NCBI RefSeq assembly: GCF_001971585.1
Contig: NZ_CP019323.1
Span: 424,053-488,052 of the forward strand
Direction: 5' to 3'
Source of the DNA: Companilactobacillus allii
GTDB lineage: Bacteria; Bacillota; Bacilli; Lactobacillales; Lactobacillaceae
Length of the DNA: 64,000 bases
Part shown: positions 55,261 to 64,000 of the stretch, piece by piece
Numbering within the stretch: position 1 is the stretch's first letter
Layout of the letters: every line of letters starts with the position of its first letter
Program-made: the position numbers and the translations under genes
Notes under the pieces: generated by a model
Database searches by the model: none
What the model was told of the DNA's origin: nothing
The model's input: only the letters and a program-made list of their open reading frames with translations

Positions 55261-57330
55261 ATGGAAGATATTTTCAAAACTGAACAATCTCACTTAAGCT
55301 ATGTTTACAAAACACTGCAAGACACCTTACAAAGTATCAACGAATCATTGGATACAAATGCCGACACCGCTAAAAGCTTTAAGAAAAAATCCGGCCAAGA
55401 AACTGCTCTTAACTTTGACAGTTATGCCGATAATCTAGATACCTTTGCAGCAATCGAAACTATGAATAAACAAATAGATTACTTCAATAATAAGCAAACA
55501 CAACTGCAAAATATCAAATCAAACATAACACGTCTATTACCGGCACCATACTTTGCTAAAATGGATCTAAAATACCCCGATGAAGAAGAAATATCTTCCT
55601 TTTACATTGGTTCAGCTGGATTCTCTAAAACAACTGAAAATCCAATGATACTAGACTGGCGCTCTCCCATTGCTGACTTATATTACAACAACAAAATGGG
55701 ATCGACTACCTATAACGCTAACAATAGAGCCATAAATGTAACGGTTAAAACACGCCGACAATTCTTGCTCCATGACGATGTATTACAAAATATATTCGAC
55801 AGTAATCTGGCGATAAAAGATCCACTACTTCTAGAGACACTTCAAAAAAGTAAGAATAACGAAATGAACTCTATTACTGCAACGATTCAAAAAGAACAAA
55901 ATACCATTATTCGAGATACTACCAGTCAGGCTCTACTAGTTAATGGTATCGCCGGAAGCGGTAAGACTTCTGTAGTTTTACAGAGAATAGCTTATTTACT
56001 GTATCATTATCGAAATCAAATAATATCCAATAATGTATTACTACTGACACCCAACTCTTTATTTACTAGCTATATCAACAAGGTCTTACCCAGTTTGGGT
56101 GAGGAAGCGCCGTTACAAATGACGTTTGAGCAAATGCTTGAGCCTTATATAGATGAAAAAATCGAATTCGAAGATAATTCCAGTCATCTATCATATATTT
56201 CAAATAACTTGAGTAATCTAAATATACCCGAAAAGTCATTCAGAAATATCAAATTGAATGGCTTAAGTATTTTTAACAAAAGTACTATCAAAAAAATATT
56301 TGATCAGACGTCAAAATCCATTACGATTGATAAAAGAATCGATGCCACGACAACTGTCATGATAGGCATCATAGAAGAAAATATCGAGTCCAATTCACGA
56401 GATGGTAAATTCCAATCTCAATTATCTGAACTAACTGACCTGCAACAAGAAAGAATTTTTGGCCACAACATAACGCCAAATTCAGATAAGACCACTCAAT
56501 TAGCAACTAAAAAAATGTTGTTTTATCGTAACCGAAAACTAATCAGTTTAATTAAACATAAGAAGTATTTAAATATCAAAAGTATCATCCAATTAATTTT
56601 AAATACTGATAGTTTAAATCATTTGGACTATGCATATACCAAATTACGACTACTTAATTTGACTAAAAAAGACTTAAAATTCGTCATGATAGATGAAATT
56701 CAAGATTATTCACTCGATCAAATAATCTTCATGATTGCTGCCTTTCCTAACGTGAAATGGACTCTTGTTGGGGATGAATTCCAATCTATCAGAGAATCAA
56801 ACACGCCACTTAAATTTGATGATTTGAAAGAATTATTTGCACAAAATAATATTAAGACAACACAAAAAGATCTCTATACTAGTTATCGATCCAGTGGTGA
56901 AATAACCAAGGCTTTTGTTGCACATGGCTCCACAGAACTAATTAACCGTATAAAGATTATTCAAACTGGTGGTATTAAACCACAATTCCTTGTTAATAGT
57001 GGTATCAATGAACTAATGGAACATCTTAAGGCCCAGATGACATCCCTAAATAAAGACACCTTGTCAGCTGTCATTACTAGCGATAGCGATCTAGCAACGA
57101 CTATTGGTCAAAAATTCAATATTCCCATTATTTCAAATAGCGATAGATTACCTCAAAAAGGTATTGTCGTCTTACCACTAATCCTGGCTAAAGGATTAGA
57201 ATTTGACGACGTTATTATCGCTGATGCTGGGTCGACATATTACTTGGATAAAGACCTGGGTGAGAATAGACTTTACACTGCCTTTTCTCGAGCTTCTAGG
57301 AGTTTAGTGGTTAATGAAACTATTTTTTAA
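55261..57330 (+). CDS. helD: HelD-like RNA polymerase-associated helicase (UvrD/Rep superfamily 1)
   Basis: 689 residues. N-terminal coiled coil (about 1-75, the arm that in HelD enters the secondary channel of RNA polymerase), then the HelD-type linker with YIGSAGF and MILDWRSPIADLYY. Walker A VNGIAGSGKTSVV (about 228-240), Walker B VMIDEIQDYS, QSIRE, and late motif LILAKGLEFDDVIIADAG with YTAFSRASRSL. HelD releases stalled RNA polymerase from DNA, sometimes giving rifampicin tolerance. It overlaps the convergent YibE/F gene by 11 bases at its 3' end. A palindrome covers its ribosome site. Confidence 0.83.
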   Translation: MEDIFKTEQSHLSYVYKTLQDTLQSINESLDTNADTAKSFKKKSGQETALNFDSYADNLDTFAAIETMNKQIDYFNNKQTQLQNIKSNITRLLPAPYFAKMDLKYPDEEEISSFYIGSAGFSKTTENPMILDWRSPIADLYYNNKMGSTTYNANNRAINVTVKTRRQFLLHDDVLQNIFDSNLAIKDPLLLETLQKSKNNEMNSITATIQKEQNTIIRDTTSQALLVNGIAGSGKTSVVLQRIAYLLYHYRNQIISNNVLLLTPNSLFTSYINKVLPSLGEEAPLQMTFEQMLEPYIDEKIEFEDNSSHLSYISNNLSNLNIPEKSFRNIKLNGLSIFNKSTIKKIFDQTSKSITIDKRIDATTTVMIGIIEENIESNSRDGKFQSQLSELTDLQQERIFGHNITPNSDKTTQLATKKMLFYRNRKLISLIKHKKYLNIKSIIQLILNTDSLNHLDYAYTKLRLLNLTKKDLKFVMIDEIQDYSLDQIIFMIAAFPNVKWTLVGDEFQSIRESNTPLKFDDLKELFAQNNIKTTQKDLYTSYRSSGEITKAFVAHGSTELINRIKIIQTGGIKPQFLVNSGINELMEHLKAQMTSLNKDTLSAVITSDSDLATTIGQKFNIPIISNSDRLPQKGIVVLPLILAKGLEFDDVIIADAGSTYYLDKDLGENRLYTAFSRASRSLVVNETIF

Positions 57331-58057
57331 CTTCCCGATAAACCAAATAAGAAGTAATCGGCACAGTCATAATAACACCAATTGCACAGATCAACATAGT
57401 GAGAACCTCTGCTACAACCAACTTATCATTGATAATATCAAAGACATTATCATGTAATGAGTGAATCAAAAAGAACAACGGAAAAGTGCTAGCAAAGAAA
57501 TTAAATAATAAGGTGTTAGTCTGTGTGTTTAAAATACGATTACCGACTGAAAATCCATCACTGAATACTTCTGATGGTGTAAGAGTTGGCTTGCTCTCAA
57601 CAATTTCATTCAATCCACTAGTGATTGCGACACTTGTTTCAGAAATAACACCTAGACTATTAACAATAATAATTGCGACTGCCAATTGAGGGAACGAAAC
57701 TCCTGCCGCTAGTGAAAATCCTTCTAATTCTTCTTGATCTTCCACACCCATACCATGGGCACTTGCCCAATATTCCAGTGGAATAGTAAGCAAGATAATA
57801 ACTATTGTAATCAATATTGAAGTTTTAAAGGCGATATTAGCTGTACTAGGGTTTTCGACATTCATAAAAATGGCAACAACCAAAATGATTATCGAAACGA
57901 TCGATGTAGTTATTAACACATTGAATCCATCTGCTATAAGTATCAATAATCCAATAATAGAAACAATATTAATAACTAAACCGAACAACAAAGAAAATCC
58001 ACGTCCACCAGCCACTAATAACAGTAATATTACAAAGGCTCCAAACAAATACAGCAT
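57320..58057 (-). CDS. YibE/F-family membrane protein, second of pair
   Basis: 245 residues with about seven hydrophobic segments. GVISETSVAITSGLNEIVESKP resembles YibE/F family core. Function unknown; export or envelope maintenance is often suggested without proof. The ATG overlaps the stop of the first gene by one base (TAATG), so the two form a coupled pair. Its last bases overlap helD on the other strand. Confidence 0.78.
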   Translation of the reverse strand: MLYLFGAFVILLLLVAGGRGFSLLFGLVINIVSIIGLLILIADGFNVLITTSIVSIIILVVAIFMNVENPSTANIAFKTSILITIVIILLTIPLEYWASAHGMGVEDQEELEGFSLAAGVSFPQLAVAIIIVNSLGVISETSVAITSGLNEIVESKPTLTPSEVFSDGFSVGNRILNTQTNTLLFNFFASTFPLFFLIHSLHDNVFDIINDKLVVAEVLTMLICAIGVIMTVPITSYLVYREVKK

Positions 58058-59133
58058 TAAACTGGCCTCCTAGAAATCATTTTACTAGCAATAAAACTAG
58101 TTATTGGCACTGTTAGAACGATACCAATTGCACTGATCAATAATTGTGCAAATCCTAGACTCAATGTCATTTCAAAGGTGTACCCAATTGAATTACCATT
58201 GCTTAGATACAATAAGACAACGTTCAAATGTTCCGCTATAACGATAAAAAGTAAGATGTTGATCAGTGGCCCTATCAGTTCTCTACCAATATTGATTCCT
58301 GACTTAAACAATTTCTTTTCAGTCACATCACTAACTTCTTTTTTCATCTCTATTAATGAAGATGAAATATCCATCGTTTCATCCAAGATGACGCCTAGAA
58401 CACTGAGGATAACCTGCGATATAAAGACACTAAAATATGGCTGCAAACCAAAATCAGTCAACTCCAAATGGATGCTGCTATATCCAGACAATTTCATTAA
58501 GAAAATGCTCAATACTATAGATACAGTCGTCGCTATAACGGTACTGGAATATGCCATCAAAGCATCCATTGTAGGACCTAGGATGACGATCAACGCAATA
58601 GCTGATATCAACAGTGCCATTATGATTGTTAACAATAGTAATGCACTGTTTCGCGTATTAATTAATAGTTTTATAAATCCATAATAAACTACTAAATTTA
58701 ACAAAACGCTGGTAAACAATTTACCACGGCTGAACTCCATACAAAATAATAATATAACGACTAAACTTATCGCAAACACCACGACTGTATCACGCTTAAC
58801 ATCATTCAAAGAATAATGTCCACCCGCCTTAGTCAATAGGACCTGTTGGCCCTTTCTGAATTGTTGATCGGTCAATTGTGATTGATAATAGGTATTTTTC
58901 AAAGATATTTTATTACCACGTTTGGATGTATTCAAAAAACGACCATTTACCCTTTGTGTTACCTGCGTATCAGTATTCTTATACTCATCAGTATTTTTTT
59001 CTTTATTCAAAATCTTTACTGATTCCACTTTTATAACTGGTTGCGAATATAAAAAGGAATCAAAATGTGTAAATATCGTTGCGACCGACATCAATGCAAC
59101 AACAATTATAATTTTTAGATATTTTTTACTCAT
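58057..59133 (-). CDS. YibE/F-family membrane protein, first of pair
   Basis: 358 residues. One N-terminal membrane segment, an extracytoplasmic domain (about 30-130, with NTDTQVTQRVNGRF), then seven or eight hydrophobic segments. GVILDETMDISSSLIEMKKEV matches the YibE/F core. ATG at 59133 has GGTGGAAAT directly upstream; a TTG at 59148 would lie before the site. The pair is transcribed away from the trp leader. Confidence 0.8.
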   Translation of the reverse strand: MSKKYLKIIIVVALMSVATIFTHFDSFLYSQPVIKVESVKILNKEKNTDEYKNTDTQVTQRVNGRFLNTSKRGNKISLKNTYYQSQLTDQQFRKGQQVLLTKAGGHYSLNDVKRDTVVVFAISLVVILLFCMEFSRGKLFTSVLLNLVVYYGFIKLLINTRNSALLLLTIIMALLISAIALIVILGPTMDALMAYSSTVIATTVSIVLSIFLMKLSGYSSIHLELTDFGLQPYFSVFISQVILSVLGVILDETMDISSSLIEMKKEVSDVTEKKLFKSGINIGRELIGPLINILLFIVIAEHLNVVLLYLSNGNSIGYTFEMTLSLGFAQLLISAIGIVLTVPITSFIASKMISRRPV

Positions 59134-59307
59134 ATTTCCACCACTCAAAACATTATTATTTACTTAACATTACTTAGTAATTATACTATTTTAAAAATTA
59201 TATTATCACTTATTTGTAAAATGAGTATAACCCCTGTATATCAAGGAGTACAACGAAAGACATACTTGAATTATTATAATCAAGTGAGGGAATCGAACAA
59301 TTAAATG

Positions 59308-59336
59308 TTGACAAACTTTTGAGTTTGAAATATGCT
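59308..59336 (+). promoter_or_regulatory. Promoter of the trp leader
   Basis: TTGACA (59308-59313), exactly 17 bases, TATGCT (59331-59336). It lies 60 bases before the leader peptide start. A start near 59343 is predicted. Confidence 0.75.
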
Positions 59337-59395
59337 TTTTGACATCAACTACTCAACTGAGTTCAGCTGAAAAAAACTGTTAGGAGATTTTACTT

Positions 59396-59449
59396 ATGAA
59401 AACTATTATTTCTCTAAACATCGTCAATAAGCGTTGGCAAAGCCGATAA
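59396..59449 (+). CDS. Leader peptide with Trp codon controlling trpXYZ
   Basis: 17 codons: MKTIISLNIVNKRWQSR then stop. TAGGAGA is nine bases before the ATG, and the single Trp codon (59435-59437) lies four codons before the stop. Directly after it, AGCCGA (59441-59446) can pair with TCGGCT (59498-59503). That right arm can instead contribute GGCTTA (59500-59505) to pair with TAAGCC (59526-59531), which overlaps the left arm of the terminator at 59530. The arrangement predicts that a ribosome stalled at the Trp codon covers AGCCGA, frees GGCTTA, forms the antiterminator and allows trpXYZ transcription. It is too short for ordinary gene finders. Confidence 0.7.
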   Translation: MKTIISLNIVNKRWQSR

Positions 59450-59568
59450 TTCAGGTTGATCCGATATGGATATAACCTGAAAAGGATTGTATCCGTGTCG
59501 GCTTATTAAACTAGTTTAAAAAACTTAAGCCCGCATGGAATTTCTTTAAATCTATGTGGGATTTTTTT
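59441..59568 (+). promoter_or_regulatory. Attenuator: alternative hairpins and terminator ahead of trpX
   Basis: Closed form: AGCCGA/TCGGCT encloses TTCAGGTT/AACCTGAA and GGAT/ATCC, leaving terminator CCCGCAT/ATGTGGG (59530-59560) with seven T. Open form: GGCTTA/TAAGCC with inner AAACTAGTTT opposes the terminator by taking its first bases. No T-box specifier loop or TGGN antiterminator sequence was seen in 59250-59640. Confidence 0.65.
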
Positions 59569-59572
59569 GTCC

Positions 59573-59608
59573 AAAGACAATCTCACACGCTATGAGATTG
59601 TCTTTTTG
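59573..59608 (+). terminator. Second terminator ahead of trpX
   Basis: AAAGACAATCTCA pairs with TGAGATTGTCTTT, five T follow. Tandem with the attenuator hairpin; it would further lower read-through, so any antitermination must also pass this hairpin or a promoter must lie beyond it. Confidence 0.75.
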
Positions 59609-59643
59609 TTTTCTATAATACACAATATCTTGGGGGAGAAAAA

Positions 59644-60651
59644 ATGAAACATACCAAACGTTTATACGGAACTATTATCTTCTTATTTGCCTTTTTGATC
59701 TTTGCTTTTTTCTATACAGGTCACAACGAAAAAGTAGCCAAAAATAAGATTCCTAAAGTCGGCGTACTTCAATTGATGTCACATCCGGCCTTGGACCAAA
59801 TCAATCAAGGACTAGACGATACACTAAAAAAGCATGGTTACATCAATGGTAAAAATATCAAAATTGAATTTCAAAACGCTCAAGGTGACCAAAGCAACTT
59901 AAGAACCATCAGTAAACAATTCGTTCAAGACAACGTTGATGTTGCAGTTGGGATTGCTACTCCATCAGTTCAGTCACTGAAGAATGCTACTTCTACTATT
60001 CCTATTGTCATGGGAGCTGTTACTGATCCTAAAGGGTTTGGTATCATCCCCAGCAATACTAAACCAGGTGGGAATATTACCGGCGTATCCGATCAAGCCC
60101 CACTTGAAAGTCAATTGAAGTTAATTAGAGAAATTATGCCAGATCTTAAAAATATCGGAATCATCTATACTTCAAGCGATATGTCAGCCACTACTGAAAT
60201 GAAAAAAATGAAGAAAATTGCTGCCAAACAAGGACTTAACGTCACTGTTTCAAGTATCAGTAATGTAAATGATCTCGAGCAAGTCTCAACTAGTCTTTCA
60301 CAAAAGGTTCAAGCAATCTTCGTCCCAACTGATAATACAGTTGCCAGTGGTATGAAGCTTCTATCAAGTATTGCTGCCAAACAAAATATCCCAGTTTTCC
60401 CAGCCGCAACAACTATGGTTAAAGACGGCGGTCTTGCTACTTATGGACTAAGTCAATATGAATTAGGTGAACAAACTGGTGAAGACGTTGTTAAGATACT
60501 TCGTGGTAAAGGAAAGCCCGCTACAATGCCTGTCACATTTATTAAAAAGGGACATTTGATATTGAATGAAAAACAAGCTCAAAAACTTAATATCACGTTC
60601 CCAGAATCAGTCATCAAAAGAGCTCAAAAAGAAGGGAAGATCATAAAATGA
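59644..60651 (+). CDS. trpX: Tryptophan ABC transporter substrate-binding protein TrpX
   Basis: 335 residues. N-terminal hydrophobic anchor (LYGTIIFLFAFLIFAFFYT) without a lipobox Cys, then the ABC sugar/amino-acid binding fold of the COG2984 type: VGVLQLMSHPALDQINQGL, VAVGIATPSVQSLKNAT, IPIVMGAVTDPKGFGI and IFVPTDNTVASGM. It captures tryptophan outside the cell. GGGGGAG precedes the ATG. It overlaps trpY by four bases. The Trp-codon leader upstream supports the substrate assignment independently. Confidence 0.88.
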   Translation: MKHTKRLYGTIIFLFAFLIFAFFYTGHNEKVAKNKIPKVGVLQLMSHPALDQINQGLDDTLKKHGYINGKNIKIEFQNAQGDQSNLRTISKQFVQDNVDVAVGIATPSVQSLKNATSTIPIVMGAVTDPKGFGIIPSNTKPGGNITGVSDQAPLESQLKLIREIMPDLKNIGIIYTSSDMSATTEMKKMKKIAAKQGLNVTVSSISNVNDLEQVSTSLSQKVQAIFVPTDNTVASGMKLLSSIAAKQNIPVFPAATTMVKDGGLATYGLSQYELGEQTGEDVVKILRGKGKPATMPVTFIKKGHLILNEKQAQKLNITFPESVIKRAQKEGKIIK

Positions 60652-61538
60652 ATTTAATAATATCAACTATTAGTCAGGGCTTCATTTGGGCTATTATGGC
60701 CATTGGTCTTTACATCACATTCAGAATTCTCGACTTTCCCGATATGACTGTTGAAGGAAGTTTCCCACTTGGTGCAGTTACTACCGTAATCATGATTCAA
60801 CACGGCTACTCACCTGAAATATCCTTACTGGTCGCATTTTTATTCGGCTGTTTAGCCGGTTTTGCTACATCTTTCATGTATACAAAATTACATATTCCCA
60901 GTTTATTAGCTGGAATCTTGACCATGACGGCGTTATATTCTGTTAACTTACGGATTCTTGGTAAAGCTAATATGTCCTTAACTAAGTCAAACAATATTTT
61001 TAACAGCTACGGATTAGACAAGTTACCGGTTAACTTTAACGGTATCATCTTAGGAATCATTATCATCGCTATCATCACTTCACTATTGATAATCTTTCTC
61101 AATACCGAAAAAGGACAGGCTGTTATTGCTACTGGAGATAACGAAACAATGGCCGCTTCTATGGGTATCAATACTACCGTGATGAAGTTCATTGGCATCA
61201 TGGTCTCAAATGGTATCGTTGCGCTAACTGGTGGATTAATCGCCCAACAAAATGGTTTTGCCGACGTTAACATGGGGATTGGCTCTATCGTTATTGGTTT
61301 GTCAGCAATCATTATCGGTGAGGTGATTTATCCAGATGTTCCATTAAGCATCAGGATTATCACAATAGTTATTGGTAGTATCGTTTATCGTTTGATCTTG
61401 ATGATCGTTCTTCAACTTGGTTTCAATACCAATGACTTAAAGTTGATTTCAGCGATTATTCTAGCGTTATGTCTAGCTCTTCCTACTATTAGAGCTCAAT
61501 TTTTCCAAGCATTCAGAAATGGGGTCAAAAGCAAATGA
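60648..61538 (+). CDS. trpY: Tryptophan ABC transporter permease TrpY
   Basis: 296 residues with eight to nine hydrophobic segments of the branched-chain-permease-like family. GLYITFRILDFPDMTVEGSF is the family signature near the start, and ATGDNETMAASMGINT the ATPase-coupling loop. Overlaps by four bases on both sides (ATGA) show coupled translation with trpX and trpZ. Confidence 0.88.
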   Translation: MNLIISTISQGFIWAIMAIGLYITFRILDFPDMTVEGSFPLGAVTTVIMIQHGYSPEISLLVAFLFGCLAGFATSFMYTKLHIPSLLAGILTMTALYSVNLRILGKANMSLTKSNNIFNSYGLDKLPVNFNGIILGIIIIAIITSLLIIFLNTEKGQAVIATGDNETMAASMGINTTVMKFIGIMVSNGIVALTGGLIAQQNGFADVNMGIGSIVIGLSAIIIGEVIYPDVPLSIRIITIVIGSIVYRLILMIVLQLGFNTNDLKLISAIILALCLALPTIRAQFFQAFRNGVKSK

Positions 61539-62284
61539 AATCATTATTAACTATTAAAGATGCTGTAAAAACTATTTATAACGATAATCAGAATCTGAAT
61601 ATCCTAGATGGCATCAACCTTACTATCAATCCACAAGACTTCGTTGTTGTTTTAGGTACTAATGGAGCTGGTAAATCCACGCTACTAGATGCTATCACTG
61701 GTGCCAACACCTTAACATCTGGAAAAATCCTTTTGAATGATGAAGATATTACTCAAAAAAATCTGCCAAAACGTAGTCGCTATATCAGTCGTGTCTACCA
61801 AGATCCAAAACTAGGCACATCCCCACGTATGACAGTAGCTGAGAATTTGTTACTAGCCAAACGACGTGGTCTACCCAGACGTTTACGTTTACGCAGATTA
61901 AAGGATCATATGGAAGAATTCAAATCATTTACGAAGGATCTTCCTACATTAGACAATCGTTTGAATACATTCACAGACAAATTATCTGGTGGTCAACGTC
62001 AAACTTTGAGCTTCTTAATGGCAATTATTCAACAACCTCAACTACTCTTACTAGATGAGCATACCGCAGCCCTTGACCCTCAAACTAGCCAAGAACTTAT
62101 GGAACTTACAAACAAAGTTATTCTAGAAAAGAAATTAACTTGTCTAATGGTAACTCACAACCTATCTGAAGCAGTTCAATATGGTAATCGTTTGATCGTT
62201 CTAAAAAAAGGAAAGATAGTTCTTGATCTAGATCAAGAAGCTAAATCCAAATTAAAAGAAGTAGATCTACTGGAATATTTCTAA
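61535..62284 (+). CDS. trpZ: Tryptophan ABC transporter ATP-binding protein TrpZ
   Basis: 249 residues. Walker A GTNGAGKST, signature LSGGQRQTLSFLMAI, Walker B LLLLDEHTAALDP (His where most have Pro, a known form in this family) and switch His in MVTHNLSEA. It completes the TrpXYZ importer and ends at a strong terminator. Confidence 0.92.
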   Translation: MKSLLTIKDAVKTIYNDNQNLNILDGINLTINPQDFVVVLGTNGAGKSTLLDAITGANTLTSGKILLNDEDITQKNLPKRSRYISRVYQDPKLGTSPRMTVAENLLLAKRRGLPRRLRLRRLKDHMEEFKSFTKDLPTLDNRLNTFTDKLSGGQRQTLSFLMAIIQQPQLLLLDEHTAALDPQTSQELMELTNKVILEKKLTCLMVTHNLSEAVQYGNRLIVLKKGKIVLDLDQEAKSKLKEVDLLEYF

Positions 62285-62292
62285 AATTAATT

Positions 62293-62317
62293 ACACCTCA
62301 ATTGAGGTGTTTTTTTT
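62293..62317 (+). terminator. Terminator of trpXYZ
   Basis: Perfect 18-bp palindrome ACACCTCAATTGAGGTGT followed by seven further T. Confidence 0.88.
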
Positions 62318-62522
62318 ATTATGTATTTATTAGAAAATCTCTTTTGTTAAGTTGATAGTAAGCGCATACCCTTAGTCACAACAGATATAATAAAATTAGA
62401 AAGTCTGTAATAAACATTTAAAAAATCCTTGTTTTATCGCGAACAAGAGTGTACTCTTTTTATTAATTTCCAACGAAGAGTTGGGATGATTATATTTCAC
62501 ACATCGAGAAAGGATGATAGCA

Positions 62523-63548
62523 ATGAATGTTGGTCTTGTCGGAGTTACTGGTTATAGCGGAAGTGTACTTTATGAGCTATTACGACGACATCCTAATGTT
62601 GACCAAGTCAACTTATATGGACATGCACAAAAAGTAGCACAATCTTTGAATGAAGTGTTACCTCAACTGCGATCACGATCTAGCATATTGCCTTATGATC
62701 CTGTAGAAATCACGAAAAATAATCAAGTTGTCTTTTTTGCAACAAGTGCAGGCGTTACGACGAACCTGGCCACTCCATTTATTGAAGCCGGCTTTCCAGT
62801 AATCGATCTCGCCGGAGACTTTCGTTTGAAATCACGTGAGACTTATAAGAAATGGTATAAAAAGTCTGCTCCTAAGACTGAATATCTAGAAAAGTCACAC
62901 TACGGACTAGCCGATTTTTATGAAGTTAACGACGCCAAATATGTCGCTAACCCTGGATGCTATGCCACAGCAACACTACTGGCACTAGCTCCACTAATTC
63001 AAAATCACCTAGTTGATACGTCATCGATCGTCGTGGATGCCAAATCCGGTACTTCCGGAGCAGGAAAGAAACCAAATGAAATGACACATTTCACTAAAAC
63101 AAATGAGAATCTACAACTGTATAAGGTTAACCAACATCAACACATTCCAGAAATTGTTCAACAATTACAGATTTGGGACAAAAGCGTACCTTATATTCAG
63201 TTTACGACAACACTATTACCACTGACACGTGGAATAATGGCCAGTTGCTACGCAAAGGCAAAGCCTGAAATAACTGAAGATGATGTACGGAATGCTTTTA
63301 TTCGAACATATTCAGATGACACCTTTGTGAATGCTACTGAAGGAGTTTTCCCAACTTTAAAACAAGTTGTCGGAACTAACTTCTGTGACATAGGTTATCA
63401 ATTAAACCCTGTTACCCATCAAATCGTAATAGTCAGTGTTATTGATAACCTCCTAAAAGGTGCAGCTGGACAAGCAATTCAGAATTTCAATTCAATGTTT
63501 AACTACACACCGGAAACAGGCCTAGATCTAACGCCTGTTTTACCTTAG
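62523..63548 (+). CDS. argC: N-acetyl-gamma-glutamyl-phosphate reductase
   Basis: 341 residues. MNVGLVGVTGYSGSVLYELL is the NADP-binding start; ANPGCYATA holds catalytic Cys146; TSGAGKKPNEMTHF and GDFRLKS are family regions. It reduces N-acetylglutamyl phosphate to the semialdehyde, the third step of arginine synthesis. I prefer ATG 62523, with AAAGGA eight bases upstream, over ATG 62514. It leads an argC-argJ operon; the argJ ribosome site overlaps its stop. I could not confirm an ARG box in 62320-62510. Confidence 0.93.
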   Translation: MNVGLVGVTGYSGSVLYELLRRHPNVDQVNLYGHAQKVAQSLNEVLPQLRSRSSILPYDPVEITKNNQVVFFATSAGVTTNLATPFIEAGFPVIDLAGDFRLKSRETYKKWYKKSAPKTEYLEKSHYGLADFYEVNDAKYVANPGCYATATLLALAPLIQNHLVDTSSIVVDAKSGTSGAGKKPNEMTHFTKTNENLQLYKVNQHQHIPEIVQQLQIWDKSVPYIQFTTTLLPLTRGIMASCYAKAKPEITEDDVRNAFIRTYSDDTFVNATEGVFPTLKQVVGTNFCDIGYQLNPVTHQIVIVSVIDNLLKGAAGQAIQNFNSMFNYTPETGLDLTPVLP

Positions 63549-63560
63549 GAGGATTTTTTT

Positions 63561-64000
63561 ATGCAAACATCTTTAGAAAACACCAGCGAATATCAGATTA
63601 TCGAGTTCACTTGGCCAAAAGGTTACCAATCAGACGGTCTGCACGCTGGACTTCGTAAAGTAAAGAATGATATGGGCTGGATTTATTCAACTACTCCAGC
63701 AAAAGCAGCTGGTACTTATACAACTAACCAATTCCAAGCTGCCCCAACTACTCTAACTAAAAATACTATTAATAAAAATCACACCTTACAAGCCATTATC
63801 ATGAACAGTGCTGTTGCCAATTCATGTACTGGAAAACTTGGTGAAAAAAATGCTTTAACTACTCAAAAATTAGTCGCTGAAAAACTTAATATCAACCCTG
63901 ACTTGGTTGGTGTTGCTTCAACTGGATTGATTGGGGATCAGTTACCTATGGATATCATCACAAAAGGTATCGAAAAACTACAACTGACTGACAACACTGA
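63561..64000 (+). CDS. argJ: Bifunctional ornithine acetyltransferase / N-acetylglutamate synthase, start only
   Basis: First 146 codons; the gene runs off the right edge. The N-terminus matches ArgJ: KGYQSDGLHAGLRK, GWIYSTTPAKAAGTYTTNQF and IIMNSAVANSCTG, then GVASTGLIGDQLPMDII, the self-cleavage region. The strictly conserved cleavage Thr would lie just past the visible part (in ATGLIG-type motifs the T is the Thr of ASTGLIG here). It acetylates glutamate and recycles acetylornithine. TTAGGAGG overlaps the argC stop, 12 bases away. Confidence 0.9.
   Translation, partial: MQTSLENTSEYQIIEFTWPKGYQSDGLHAGLRKVKNDMGWIYSTTPAKAAGTYTTNQFQAAPTTLTKNTINKNHTLQAIIMNSAVANSCTGKLGEKNALTTQKLVAEKLNINPDLVGVASTGLIGDQLPMDIITKGIEKLQLTDNT

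Noticed and set aside
59250-59395. T-box riboswitch ahead of trpX
   Set aside because: No stem I features, AG-bulge or T-box core sequence could be found; the leader peptide model explains the region better.
62340-62512. cre or ARG box before argC
   Set aside because: TAGTAAGCGCATACC has two mismatches to cre, and no convincing ARG-box pair was seen.

Overview
The window is a low-GC Gram-positive chromosome segment, most likely from the Lactobacillaceae. The clues are AT-rich DNA, strong AGGAGG ribosome binding sites, the complete walR-walK-walH-walI-walJ-htrA-rlmH cluster of Lactobacillales, many sugar PTS and phospho-glycosidase genes with CcpA (cre) sites, an LPXTG-type surface protein with Cna_B repeats, and TrpXYZ and ArgCJ genes. 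A Companilactobacillus-like species is my best guess; that is inference, not proof.

Layout. 1-6 kb: fructose-type PTS operon (PRD regulator, class II aldolase, EIIABC and a second EIIBC cut by the window edge). 6.4-10.7 kb: LacI-type regulator, MFS sugar transporter and GH13 alpha-glucosidase, with two palindromic operators around the glucosidase promoter. 10.7-11.3 kb: hairpin and gene debris. 11.3-16.6 kb: a three-gene restriction-modification-like island (ParB-like protein, PLD-SNF2 fusion, C5-cytosine methyltransferase). 16.9-26 kb: NmrA-like protein, iron-siderophore type ABC uptake operon, MarR, nucleoside hydrolase, aldehyde dehydrogenase, alanine dehydrogenase. 26.3-30.7 kb: GntR regulator and the cellobiose-type PTS/6-phospho-beta-glucosidase operon it probably controls. 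31-38 kb: VTT membrane protein, BadF-type kinase, YolD/UmuC polymerase, TauE/SafE exporter, TetR plus reductase, HxlR plus flavin oxidoreductase. 38-46.2 kb: rlmH, a DnaA-box cluster, htrA and the wal operon. 46.4 kb: tRNA-Lys, then a structured RNA locus resembling a type I toxin-antitoxin system. 47-59 kb: nuclease-like unknown, GDPD, aldo/keto reductase, surface adhesin, DUF4143 ATPase, HelD-like helicase, YibE/F pair. 59.2-64 kb: trpXYZ behind a leader-peptide attenuator, then argC and the start of argJ.

How the parts work together. Three sugar blocks follow one logic: a local regulator, a transporter and a phospho- or glycosyl-hydrolase, with cre sites in two of the three promoter regions. 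The wal block joins envelope-stress sensing (WalRK with WalHI) to the quality-control protease HtrA. The DnaA boxes next to rlmH fit a position close to the replication origin.

The least conventional items are: (1) the ParB-like / PLD-SNF2 / 5mC methyltransferase operon; (2) a Trp-codon leader peptide with mutually exclusive hairpins ahead of trpXYZ; (3) a dispersed family of long intergenic hairpins whose outer arms differ in sequence but stay complementary; (4) three palindromes at exact 39-bp spacing before the DUF4143 ATPase; (5) a group II intron stub reduced to domains V and VI; and (6) the type I toxin-antitoxin-like locus after tRNA-Lys. All calls come from reading the sequence; no database search was possible.
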